Source: Lawsonibacter sp.
GTDB taxonomy: Bacteria; Bacillota; Clostridia; Oscillospirales; Oscillospiraceae
Length of the DNA stretch: 11,267 nt
Reading direction: 5' to 3'
Assembly: GCA_022798855.1 (NCBI GenBank)
Contig: JAAWNI010000056.1
Span: 1 to 11,267, forward strand
The notes under the pieces are model-generated. The model was not told the DNA's origin and made no database searches. It worked only from the letters and a program-made list of their open reading frames with translations. Made by a program: the position numbers and the translations under genes. Shown in pieces: positions 5,540 through 11,267 of this stretch. The first letter of the stretch is position 1; every line of letters begins with the position of its first letter.

Positions 5540-6226
5540 ATGGAAAAGAATCTCGTTTATACCGGCAAGACCAAGAACGTCTACGCTCTGGACAACGGCA
5601 ACTACCTGCTCAAGTTTAAGGACGACTGCACCGGCAAGGACGGCGTCTTTGATCCCGGCGAGAACTCCATCGGCCTGACCATCGAGGGTGTGGGCGACGT
5701 CAACCTGCGCATGTCCATCTACTTCTTCGAAAAGATCAACGCCGCCGGCATCAAGACCCACTTTGTCTCCGCCGACCTGGCCGACACCACCATGGAGGTG
5801 CTGCCCGCCAAGGTCTTCGGCCACGGCCTGGAGGTCATCTGCCGCCACAAGGCGGTGGGCTCCTTCATCCGCCGGTACGGCGAGTATATCGAGGAGGGCG
5901 CCGACCTGCCCGCCTACGTGGAGACTACCTTCAAGAACGACGAGAAGGGCGACCCCCTGGTGACCAAAGACGCCCTGGTGGCCCTGGGCGTAATGACCGA
6001 GTCCCAGTACGACGACATCAAGGACATGACCCAGAAAATCACCAAGATCGTGGCCGACGACCTGAAAGAGAAGGGCCTGGTCCTCTACGACATCAAGTTC
6101 GAGTACGGCTACGACGCCGACGGCAAGGTGATGCTCATTGACGAAATCGCCTCCGGCAACATGCGGGTGTACAAGGACGGGCAGTATATCGACCCCATGA
6201 CCCTGTCCAAGCTGTTCTTCGCCTGA
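5540..6226 (+). CDS. purC: SAICAR synthetase
   Basis: This 228-residue enzyme joins CAIR to aspartate with ATP, the step after PurE. Recognisable elements are YTGKTKNVY near the N-terminus (7-15, ATP lid, where most members have YEGKAKxxY), GIKTHFV (70-76), EVICRHKAVGSFIRRYG (98-114, substrate site) and LYDIKFEYG (182-190), matching the LxDxKxEFG signature. The second signature, normally DEISPDxxR, reads DEIASGNMR (201-209), and the segment after KFKDDCTGKDG (25-35) differs from typical PurC. It is therefore a divergent branch, although length and order are normal. The start ATG has GGAGG (5527-5531) 8 bases upstream; an in-frame TTG at 5525 would include that ribosome site in the coding region. 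The 48-residue microprotein gene follows after 19 bases, so translation is probably coupled. Confidence 0.93.
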   Translation: MEKNLVYTGKTKNVYALDNGNYLLKFKDDCTGKDGVFDPGENSIGLTIEGVGDVNLRMSIYFFEKINAAGIKTHFVSADLADTTMEVLPAKVFGHGLEVICRHKAVGSFIRRYGEYIEEGADLPAYVETTFKNDEKGDPLVTKDALVALGVMTESQYDDIKDMTQKITKIVADDLKEKGLVLYDIKFEYGYDADGKVMLIDEIASGNMRVYKDGQYIDPMTLSKLFFA

Positions 6227-6245
6227 TTGCTCGGGAGGAACACCC

Positions 6246-6392
6246 ATGGATCTCAGCATCATCGGCGGCCAGGACGGCCCCACTGCGGTTTTGACATCCG
6301 GCGGTCCCGCCGGGCTTATCCTCACGCTGCTCCTCATCGCGGCGGCCGCAGGCGCGGCCATCTGGCTCTTTTTCCGCAGACGTAAGAAATAA
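6246..6392 (+). CDS. 48-residue membrane microprotein between purC and purF
   Basis: This short gene has a strong ribosome site (GGGAGG, 6233-6238, 7 bases before the ATG) and fits tightly between purC (19-base gap) and the purF-like gene (12-base gap), so it is almost certainly translated. Residues 1-18 (MDLSIIGGQDGPTAVLTS) are polar to mixed, residues 22-42 are one transmembrane helix rich in Leu/Ala, and the tail is RRRKK. The positive-inside rule would put the C-terminus in the cytoplasm. From memory, IGGxDGPTA resembles the conserved IGGADGPTAIF segment of the beta subunit of sodium-pumping decarboxylases (OadB/GcdB). Database entries may carry that name, but a 48-residue protein cannot be such a pump. 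The function is unknown. Placement suggests a link to purine synthesis or to anchoring its enzymes at the membrane, which is inference. Confidence 0.8.
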   Translation: MDLSIIGGQDGPTAVLTSGGPAGLILTLLLIAAAAGAAIWLFFRRRKK

Positions 6393-6404
6393 GGAGGCTC
6401 TATC

Positions 6405-7829
6405 ATGGGCGGTTTTTTTGGGGCTGTCTCCCAGCGGGACGTCTCCCTTGATATCTTTTTCGGGGTGGACTACCACTCCCACTTGGGCACCCGCCGGGGC
6501 GGCATGATTATCCATGACGTCAAGGACGGCTTCCAACGGCAGATCCATTCCATTGAAAACACCCCCTTCCGCACCAAGTTCGAGAAGGACCTTTCCAGCT
6601 TCCACGGCGCCTCCGGCATCGGCTGCATCAGCGACACCGACCCCCAGCCCCTGCTGGTCCGCTCCCATCTGGGGCTGTACGCCATCACCACCGTGGGCAT
6701 CATCAACAACGCCGAGGAGCTGGTGGAACAGTATTTCTCCGACCACGGCCACCAGTTTATGGCCATGAGCTCCGGCAAAATCAACTCCACCGAGCTGGCC
6801 GCCGCCCTCATCAACCAGAAAAACGACCTGGTTTCTGGCATCCTCCACGCCCAGGAGGCCATCAACGGCTCCCTCACCCTGCTGATCCTCACCGACCAGG
6901 GGGAGATCATCGCCGCCCGGGACCGGGTGGGCCGCCTGCCCGTCCTCATCGGCAAAAACGGACAGGGGCACTGTGTCTCCTTCGAGTCCTTTGCCTACCA
7001 CAAGCTGGGCTATGAGGACGCCTACGAGCTGGGCCCCCGGGAGGTCGTCCGCATCCGGGCCGAGGGCGTCGACGTCCTCTCCCCCGCCGGGGAGGAAATG
7101 AAAATCTGCGCCTTCCTGTGGACCTACTACGGCTATCCCAACTCCAACTACGAGGGGGTCAACGTGGAGCTGATGCGCTACCACAACGGCGCGGTTATGG
7201 CCCGGGACGAGAAAAAACGGGGTTCGCTGCCTGATGTGGACTATGTAGCCGGCGTCCCAGACTCCGGCATCCCCCACGCCATCGGCTACGCCAACGAGAG
7301 CGGCGTCCACTTCGCCCGGCCCTTCATTAAATACACCCCCACCTGGCCCCGGTCCTTTATGCCCACAAACCAGGACGTGCGCAACCAGGTGGCGAAAATG
7401 AAGCAGATCCCAGTCCCCGAGCTGATTCAGGGCAAGAAGCTGCTCTTTGTGGACGACTCCATCGTCCGGGGCACCCAGCTGCGGGAGACGGTGGAGTTCC
7501 TCTACGAGTCCGGCGCGAAAGAGGTGCACATGCGCTCCGCCTGCCCCCCCATCATGTACAGCTGCAAGTATCTGAACTTCTCCCGGGGCAACTCCGATAT
7601 GGACCTTCTGGCCCGGCGCACCATCCAGGAGCTGGAGGGCGACGAGGGCCAGAAGCACCTGGAGGAGTACGCCGACCCCTCCTCCCGTCGGGGCCAGTGC
7701 ATGCTGAAAACCATCTGTGAGCGGTTCGGCTTCGACTCCCTGGGCTACCAGTCCCTGGAGGGCGTGCTGGAAGCCATCGGCATTGATAAGGACAAGCTGT
7801 GTACCTACTGTTGGAGCGGGAAGGAGTAG
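6405..7829 (+). CDS. purF: PurF-like amidophosphoribosyltransferase lacking the glutaminase cysteine
   Basis: This 474-residue protein corresponds to glutamine PRPP amidotransferase, the first committed step of purine synthesis. The C-terminal transferase half is intact: the PRPP loop is LFVDDSIVRGTQ (347-358), with supporting VAGVPDSGIPHAIGYA (281-296). Cys235, Cys387, Cys466 and Cys469 sit where Bacillus PurF binds its 4Fe-4S cluster. The N-terminal half is abnormal. Normal PurF matures to an N-terminal Cys (CGxxG); here the protein begins MGGFFG with Gly in that place. The arginine of the GHxRYST loop is absent (GIGCISDTDPQP, 71-82), and the HNGN oxyanion element is VGIINN (97-102). Glutamine hydrolysis is therefore unlikely. 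It may use free ammonia or a partner amidase, or have another role. I recall similar MGGFFG proteins in other anaerobes. The start has AAGGAGG (6391-6397). Its stop TAG overlaps the MITE end. Confidence 0.9.
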   Translation: MGGFFGAVSQRDVSLDIFFGVDYHSHLGTRRGGMIIHDVKDGFQRQIHSIENTPFRTKFEKDLSSFHGASGIGCISDTDPQPLLVRSHLGLYAITTVGIINNAEELVEQYFSDHGHQFMAMSSGKINSTELAAALINQKNDLVSGILHAQEAINGSLTLLILTDQGEIIAARDRVGRLPVLIGKNGQGHCVSFESFAYHKLGYEDAYELGPREVVRIRAEGVDVLSPAGEEMKICAFLWTYYGYPNSNYEGVNVELMRYHNGAVMARDEKKRGSLPDVDYVAGVPDSGIPHAIGYANESGVHFARPFIKYTPTWPRSFMPTNQDVRNQVAKMKQIPVPELIQGKKLLFVDDSIVRGTQLRETVEFLYESGAKEVHMRSACPPIMYSCKYLNFSRGNSDMDLLARRTIQELEGDEGQKHLEEYADPSSRRGQCMLKTICERFGFDSLGYQSLEGVLEAIGIDKDKLCTYCWSGKE

Positions 7830-7992
7830 GGCTTGTTTGAAAAATGTCAATACGCCCAAGCGGCGGTCCTTTTCCCACCATACTGCCCCAATTTTTCTTG
7901 AAATACATCCAGTATTCCTGCGAAAAATTGTGTTTGTCTGGCGGAAAAATTCCTCACCATTGTGCATATTTCCATTTTTCAAACGGCGCCTA
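7827..7992. mobile_element. MITE-like inverted-repeat element with TA ends
   Basis: The ends are TAGGGCTTGTTTGAAAAATG (7827-7846) and CATTTTTCAAACGGCGCCTA (7973-7992), inverted repeats matching at 16 of 20 positions and bounded by TA, the target duplicated by IS630/Tc1-mariner-type elements. The inverted symmetry continues imperfectly for about 70 bases on each side to the inner perfect stem CAATTTTTC / GAAAAATTG (7889-7897 / 7922-7930) with a 24-base loop. The transcript would fold into one long hairpin. There is no coding capacity. The 166-bp length, TA ends and a related copy at 4698-4735 support a non-autonomous element. It lies inside the pur operon between purF and purM. Six T (7996-8001) follow, so it could partly terminate transcription. 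Confidence 0.65.
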
Positions 7993-7999
7993 GTCTTTT

Positions 8000-8072
8000 T
8001 TGTAGGGGCGGCCTGTGGCCGCCCGCAATCCCGCCTCGCGTCTGAACGGGCGGCCACAGGCCGCCCCTACAA
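8000..8072. repeat. GC-rich palindromic repeat, copy 1 (before purM)
   Basis: The arms at 8002-8025 and 8047-8070 (GTAGGGGCGGCC...) are perfectly complementary over 24 bases, or 26 with the flanking TT/AA, around a 21-base loop. A second copy with the same arms lies at 9795-9864. It sits between the MITE and the purM ribosome site and would form a very stable RNA hairpin. This is a REP/MITE-like intergenic repeat; it has no ORF. Confidence 0.85.
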
Positions 8073-8094
8073 CAACAATTTGGAGGTCTTCTCT

Positions 8095-9162
8095 ATGGAA
8101 AATTCCCATTCCGCCTCCTACGCCGCCGCCGGCGTGGACATTGAGGCCGGCTACAAGGGCGTACAGCTGATGAAAAAGCATGTGGCCCGCACCATGATCC
8201 CCGGGGTAATTGACGGCATCGGCGGCTTTGGCGGCCTGTTCGCCCCCGACTTGGCCGGGATGAAGGAGCCTGTCCTGGTCTCCGGCACCGACGGCGTGGG
8301 CACCAAGATCCGTCTGGCCCAGCTGCTGGACAAGCACGACACCATTGGCATCGACTGCGTGGCCATGTGCGTCAACGACATTATCTGCTGCGGCGCACGC
8401 CCGCTGTTCTTCCTGGACTACATCGCCATCGGCAAAAACGTGCCCGAGAAGGTGGCCGCCATCGTCTCCGGCGTGGCCGAGGGCTGCGTCCAGTCCGGCT
8501 GCGCCCTCACCGGAGGCGAGACCGCCGAGCACCCCGGCCTGATGGCCCCCGAGGACTACGACCTGGCCGGCTTCGCCGTGGGCGTGGTGGACAAGGAGAA
8601 GATCATCGACGGCTCCAAGGTGGCCGAAGGCGACGCCCTCATCGGCCTGACCTCCTCCGGGGTCCACTCCAACGGCTTCTCCCTGGTGCGCAAGGTCTTC
8701 GACATTGAACACGCCGACCTGAACGCCCCCATGGACGAGCTGGAGGGCAAATCCCTGGGCGAAGCCCTGCTGGCCCCCACCAAGCTCTATGTAAAGCCCG
8801 TCCTGTCCCTGCTGGAGGGCGGCGTGGACCTCCACGGCGCCAGCCACATCACCGGCGGCGGCTTCTATGAGAACGTCCCCCGCATGCTGCCCAAGGGGCT
8901 GGAGGCCCACTTCTACGCTGCCGCGCTGCCCAATCTGCCCATCTTCGACCTCATTCAGAAGCGGGGCGGTATCCCGGAGCACGACATGTACAACACCTTC
9001 AACATGGGCCTGGGCATGGTGCTGGCCGTCCCCCAGGACCAGGCGGAGCAGGCCCTGGCCATCCTCCACGGCGCCGGAGAGGCGGACGCGGCTGAGGTGG
9101 GCGTTGTGGCTTCCGGAGACGCGGGCGTCGCCTTCTGCGAGGTCTGCCCTCCCGCGGTATGA
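8095..9162 (+). CDS. purM: Phosphoribosylformylglycinamidine cyclo-ligase (AIR synthetase)
   Basis: This 355-residue cytoplasmic ATP-dependent enzyme closes the imidazole ring, turning FGAM into AIR, the precursor of the PurE substrate. The length is normal for the family. Visible motifs are the N-terminal YAAAGVDIEAG (9-19), SGTDGVGTK (63-71), the metal- and phosphate-binding CVNDI (92-96), GGETAEHPG (140-148) and SSGVHSNGFS (187-196), followed by the C-terminal ITGGGFYENVPRMLP block. All key blocks are present, so it should be active. GGAGG (8082-8086) lies 8 bases before the ATG. The 265-base gap from purF is filled by two repeats, so expression relative to purF may be altered. Its TGA overlaps the purN ATG (ATGA), indicating translational coupling. 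Confidence 0.97.
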   Translation: MENSHSASYAAAGVDIEAGYKGVQLMKKHVARTMIPGVIDGIGGFGGLFAPDLAGMKEPVLVSGTDGVGTKIRLAQLLDKHDTIGIDCVAMCVNDIICCGARPLFFLDYIAIGKNVPEKVAAIVSGVAEGCVQSGCALTGGETAEHPGLMAPEDYDLAGFAVGVVDKEKIIDGSKVAEGDALIGLTSSGVHSNGFSLVRKVFDIEHADLNAPMDELEGKSLGEALLAPTKLYVKPVLSLLEGGVDLHGASHITGGGFYENVPRMLPKGLEAHFYAAALPNLPIFDLIQKRGGIPEHDMYNTFNMGLGMVLAVPQDQAEQALAILHGAGEADAAEVGVVASGDAGVAFCEVCPPAV

Positions 9163-9797
9163 GTATGGGGAAACGGAGGATCGCCGTTTTAGTCTCCGGC
9201 GGCGGGACCAACTTGCAAGCCCTCATCGACGCCCAGGGCCGGGGGGAGATTGTCAACGGGGAAATCTCAATTGTAATCTCCTCCGCACCCGGGGTTTACG
9301 CTTTGGAGCGGGCCAAGAACGCGGGCATCCACAACTGCGTGCTGGACCGGAAAAATTACCCCTCCAGCCAGGCTATGACGGCGGCGTTGGTGGAGAAATT
9401 AAAGGAATTTTCCATTGATTTAGTCGTTATGGCCGGGTTTATGACGATTGTTACCCATGAACTGTTTGAGGTTTACAATAACGCCGTCATCAACATCCAC
9501 CCCGCCCTGATCCCCTCCTTCTGCGGCAAGGGGGCCTACGGACTCCATGTCCACGAGCAGGCCCTGGCCTACGGCGTGAAAATCTCCGGGGCCACCGTCC
9601 ACTTCGTCACCGAGGAGTGCGACAGCGGGCCCATCATCCTCCAGCAGGCGGTGGACGTCCTGCCGGACGACACCCCGGAGGCGCTCCAGCGCCGGATTAT
9701 GGAACAGTGCGAGTGGAAGCTCCTCCCCCAGGCCGTCAGCCTGTTCTGCCAGGGCCGGCTGGCGGTGGAGGGGCGCGTTGTCCATATTTTGCCCTAG
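9159..9797 (+). CDS. purN: Phosphoribosylglycinamide formyltransferase (GAR transformylase)
   Basis: This 212-residue enzyme transfers a formyl group from 10-formyl-tetrahydrofolate to GAR, the third step of the pathway. VSGGGTNLQALID (12-24) is the phosphate-binding loop. The catalytic triad is Asn112 and His114 in INIHPALIPSF and Asp155 in ECDSGPI. The segment after PSF is CGKGAYGLHVHEQAL, a short insertion compared with the E. coli PGLHTHRQAL form that I recall as common in Clostridia. The start is taken at 9159, overlapping the purM stop as ATGA; an ATG at 9165 is also possible and removes only two residues. There is no separate strong ribosome site, so it probably depends on coupling to purM. 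Its TAG stop is formed by the first bases of the GC-rich palindrome. Confidence 0.95.
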   Translation: MSMGKRRIAVLVSGGGTNLQALIDAQGRGEIVNGEISIVISSAPGVYALERAKNAGIHNCVLDRKNYPSSQAMTAALVEKLKEFSIDLVVMAGFMTIVTHELFEVYNNAVINIHPALIPSFCGKGAYGLHVHEQALAYGVKISGATVHFVTEECDSGPIILQQAVDVLPDDTPEALQRRIMEQCEWKLLPQAVSLFCQGRLAVEGRVVHILP

Positions 9798-9864
9798 GGG
9801 CGGCCTGTGGCCGCCCGCTGTTTCCCATGCGTTTCATTCCACGGGCGGCTGCAGGCCGCCCCTA
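9795..9864. repeat. GC-rich palindromic repeat, copy 2 (purN stop to next ribosome site)
   Basis: The arms 9795-9817 and 9842-9864 pair at 21 of 23 positions around a 24-base loop. The left arm is identical to that of copy 1 at 8003-8025, while the right arm differs at two bases (GGCTGCAGG for GGCCACAGG). The repeat fills the entire gap: its first three bases are the purN stop and the next gene's AGGAGG starts 2 bases after it. Confidence 0.85.
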
Positions 9865-9878
9865 CAGGAGGTAACCAC

Positions 9879-10601
9879 ATGATTGATCTGGACGCCCCTG
9901 TCTGGAGGGGCATCAACCAGTACGTGCAGAAGAGCCTCCAGCAGCTGGAGGCGGGCGAGGGGGGCTTTCGGGAAAACGTGGACCTCCTTGCCGACAATAC
10001 AAGCCACCAGCTCAGCTGGTACGACGCCACCGCCTATGCCCTGCCCCACGTGGCCCGGCTGTGCAAGAAGCTGAGCGTGGAGGAAAAGCTCTACCTCATC
10101 GCCCAGATGGGCCCCGCCGTGGCCGCCGAGTCCCAGGCGTCCCTCTCCCCGGACACCGAGGAGTTTCGGGAGTTCCACGAGGGGCTGGCCCCCTTGGCCC
10201 AGGAGGCCAGGGAGCTGGTGGAACGCCACATGGAGGAGGTCAAGGCACTGCCCAAGGACCTGCCCCTGGTCTTTGCCGTGGCGGCCCTGGCCCTGCTGTG
10301 GGACAGGAAGCGCGCCTGGTATCTCTACCTCTGGGCCCCCTGGGACGAGCTGCCTGCCATGTGCCCGGAGTGCGGCTGGTACGAGGAGTGCATGGATTTT
10401 TCTTTGGAGGAGGAGCCGGAGTTTGTGGCCCCGGGCGCTTTGAACGAGGAGGGCGTCTGGCTCCAGAAGCTGCTCACCGCCATCGGCGACCGGGAGCTCC
10501 TGCCCCGGCTGCCCTATCTGTATGGAACCTGTACCTGCCCGGAGTGTGGGGCCAGCGGCCCCCTCTGGACTTGGATGGACCACGCATATGAGGAGGGTTA
10601 A
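9879..10601 (+). CDS. Unrecognised protein with two CPEC knuckles, between purN and purO
   Basis: This 240-residue protein belongs to no family I recognise. Residues 1-125 are mostly amphipathic helix, including LSWYDATAYALPHVARLC (45-62), LSVEEKLYLIAQMGPAVAAE (65-84) and an acidic helical stretch at 92-122, reminiscent of HEAT-like helical repeats without proving it. A hydrophobic stretch (128-141, PLVFAVAALALLWD) is too short and flanked too closely to be a sure membrane helix. Two CPEC motifs (Cys162/165 and Cys220/223) could form one four-cysteine zinc site, with further Cys171 and Cys218 nearby. The ATG at 9879 has AGGAGG (9866-9871) 7 bases upstream; an in-frame extension to 9807 would read through the palindrome and is rejected. 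It overlaps or abuts purO (TAATGTATG), so it is cotranscribed. A link to purine synthesis is suggested only by context. Confidence 0.75.
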   Translation: MIDLDAPVWRGINQYVQKSLQQLEAGEGGFRENVDLLADNTSHQLSWYDATAYALPHVARLCKKLSVEEKLYLIAQMGPAVAAESQASLSPDTEEFREFHEGLAPLAQEARELVERHMEEVKALPKDLPLVFAVAALALLWDRKRAWYLYLWAPWDELPAMCPECGWYEECMDFSLEEEPEFVAPGALNEEGVWLQKLLTAIGDRELLPRLPYLYGTCTCPECGASGPLWTWMDHAYEEG

Positions 10602-10604
10602 TGT

Positions 10605-11267
10605 ATGAAGCTGACCAATTTAACAGCCTATCTCGCTGAAAACCCCTACCCCGGCCGGGGCATCGTCATGGGCCGCACGGCCAACAACCAGGCGGTCATC
10701 GCCTATTTCATCATGGGCCGCAGCGAAAACAGCCGCAACCGAATTTTTGAAAACACCGAGGACGGCATCCGGACAAAGGCCTTCGACGAGTCCAAAATGA
10801 CCGACCCCTCCCTGATTATCTACCACCCCGTCCGGCTGCTGCCCAACGGCCTGCTGGTGGTGACCAACGGCGACCAGACCGACACCATCCGGGACCACAT
10901 CGCCCAGGGCCACTGCTACCGCCACGCCTTGAACACCCGAAAGTTCGAGCCCGACGGCCCCAACTGGACCCCCCGCATCTCCGGCGTGATGAAGCCCGAC
11001 GGCACCTATAACCTGTCCATCCTCAAGAGCCTGGACGGCGACCCCTCCTGCTGCTGCCGGTACTTTTTTGAGTACGACAATCCCATCCCCGGCACGGGCC
11101 ACCTCATCCACACCTACCAGAGCGACGGCGACCCCCTGCCCTCCTTCCAGGGCGAGCCCCGGCTGGTGGAGCTCAGCGCCCTGACCTCCGACGGCCTGGC
11201 CGGCGAAATCTGGGACAGCCTGAATGAGGACAATAAGGTGTCCCTGTACGTCTGGATCAAGGACCTG
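10605..11267 (+). CDS. purO: IMP cyclohydrolase, archaeal PurO type (3' end outside window)
   Basis: 221 codons are visible and the frame is still open at the window edge. The protein matches the IMP_cyclohyd family (PF07826), first known from methanogens, which closes FAICAR to IMP, the last step of the pathway. Supporting blocks are GIVMGRTANNQAVIAYFIMG (19-38), the NRxF segment after SENSRNR (40-46), VVTNGDQTDTI (85-95), which is the most diagnostic, and TPRISGV (122-128). Bacterial versions are longer than the roughly 200-residue archaeal enzyme, consistent with the open end. In this arrangement the formyltransferase half of the usual PurH is expected as a separate gene, probably downstream. 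The ATG at 10605 has AGGAGGG (10591-10597) 7 bases upstream; the ATG at 10601 is in another frame. The gene starts 3 bases after the previous stop. Confidence 0.9.
   Translation, partial: MKLTNLTAYLAENPYPGRGIVMGRTANNQAVIAYFIMGRSENSRNRIFENTEDGIRTKAFDESKMTDPSLIIYHPVRLLPNGLLVVTNGDQTDTIRDHIAQGHCYRHALNTRKFEPDGPNWTPRISGVMKPDGTYNLSILKSLDGDPSCCCRYFFEYDNPIPGTGHLIHTYQSDGDPLPSFQGEPRLVELSALTSDGLAGEIWDSLNEDNKVSLYVWIKDL

Noticed and set aside
6135..8057. A 640-codon open frame on the minus strand
   Set aside because: It is antisense to purF and part of the following repeats. Its composition is the Gly/Val/Asp/His-rich shadow expected opposite GC-rich codons, it has no convincing ribosome site, and it runs through the MITE.
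7717..8094. N-terminal extension of PurM upstream of 8095
   Set aside because: The open frame runs through purF out of frame, the MITE and the palindrome. The PurM homology begins right after the ATG at 8095, which has GGAGG at the correct distance.
8000..9864. CRISPR array suggested by repeated palindromes
   Set aside because: There are only two copies about 1.8 kb apart with genes between them; no regular spacers and no cas genes.
9807..9878. N-terminal extension of the unknown protein through the palindrome
   Set aside because: The extra 24 residues are encoded by the repeat, and the ATG at 9879 has its own AGGAGG 7 bases upstream.

Overview
The window looks like chromosomal DNA of a GC-rich gut-type Clostridia, probably Oscillospiraceae (Flavonifractor / Lawsonibacter / Intestinimonas-like). 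The placement is inferred from four things: strong AGGAGG ribosome sites on a GC-rich background, an archaeal-type IMP cyclohydrolase inside a bacterial pur cluster, a PurF variant without its glutaminase cysteine, and GTAGGGGCGGCC palindromes between genes. No species can be named from sequence alone.

Left part (1-4700). After a terminator at the left edge, a strong extended -10 promoter drives an unrecognised proline-rich single-pass membrane protein (244-741). A terminator separates it from a bifunctional chorismate mutase / prephenate dehydratase, pheA (859-1995). Convergent to pheA are a D-amino-acid aminotransferase (complement 2052-2900) and a PAP2-family membrane phosphatase (complement 2969-3517), which may form one unit. 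The phosphatase and a TTG-started glycosyltransferase (3609-4700) diverge from two promoters that overlap in one AT patch (3530-3584).

Right part (4701-11267). This is a purine biosynthesis operon read left to right: purE, purC, a 48-residue membrane microprotein, a purF-like gene, purM, purN, an unknown cysteine-paired protein and purO, which runs off the window. Together purE, C, F, M and N cover several steps between PRPP and the AICAR branch, and PurO closes the ring to IMP. purD, purL/Q/S, purB, purK and the AICAR formyltransferase are not in the window. Upstream of purE are a good promoter, a short ORF with an ideal ribosome site (4870-4932) and an intrinsic terminator (4941-4979). This layout suggests leader-peptide attenuation; no known purine riboswitch motif is visible.

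The operon has been invaded by repeats. A 166-bp MITE-like inverted repeat with TA ends sits at the purF stop, and a probable 38-bp remnant of the same family sits at the glycosyltransferase stop. Two copies of a GC-rich palindrome follow, one before purM and one at the purN stop. Three stop codons (glycosyltransferase, purF, purN) coincide with the first TAG of a repeat.

The features most worth a second look are the purE leader, the PurF whose glutaminase site has eroded, the microprotein between purC and purF, and the unknown CPEC-CPEC protein between purN and purO.
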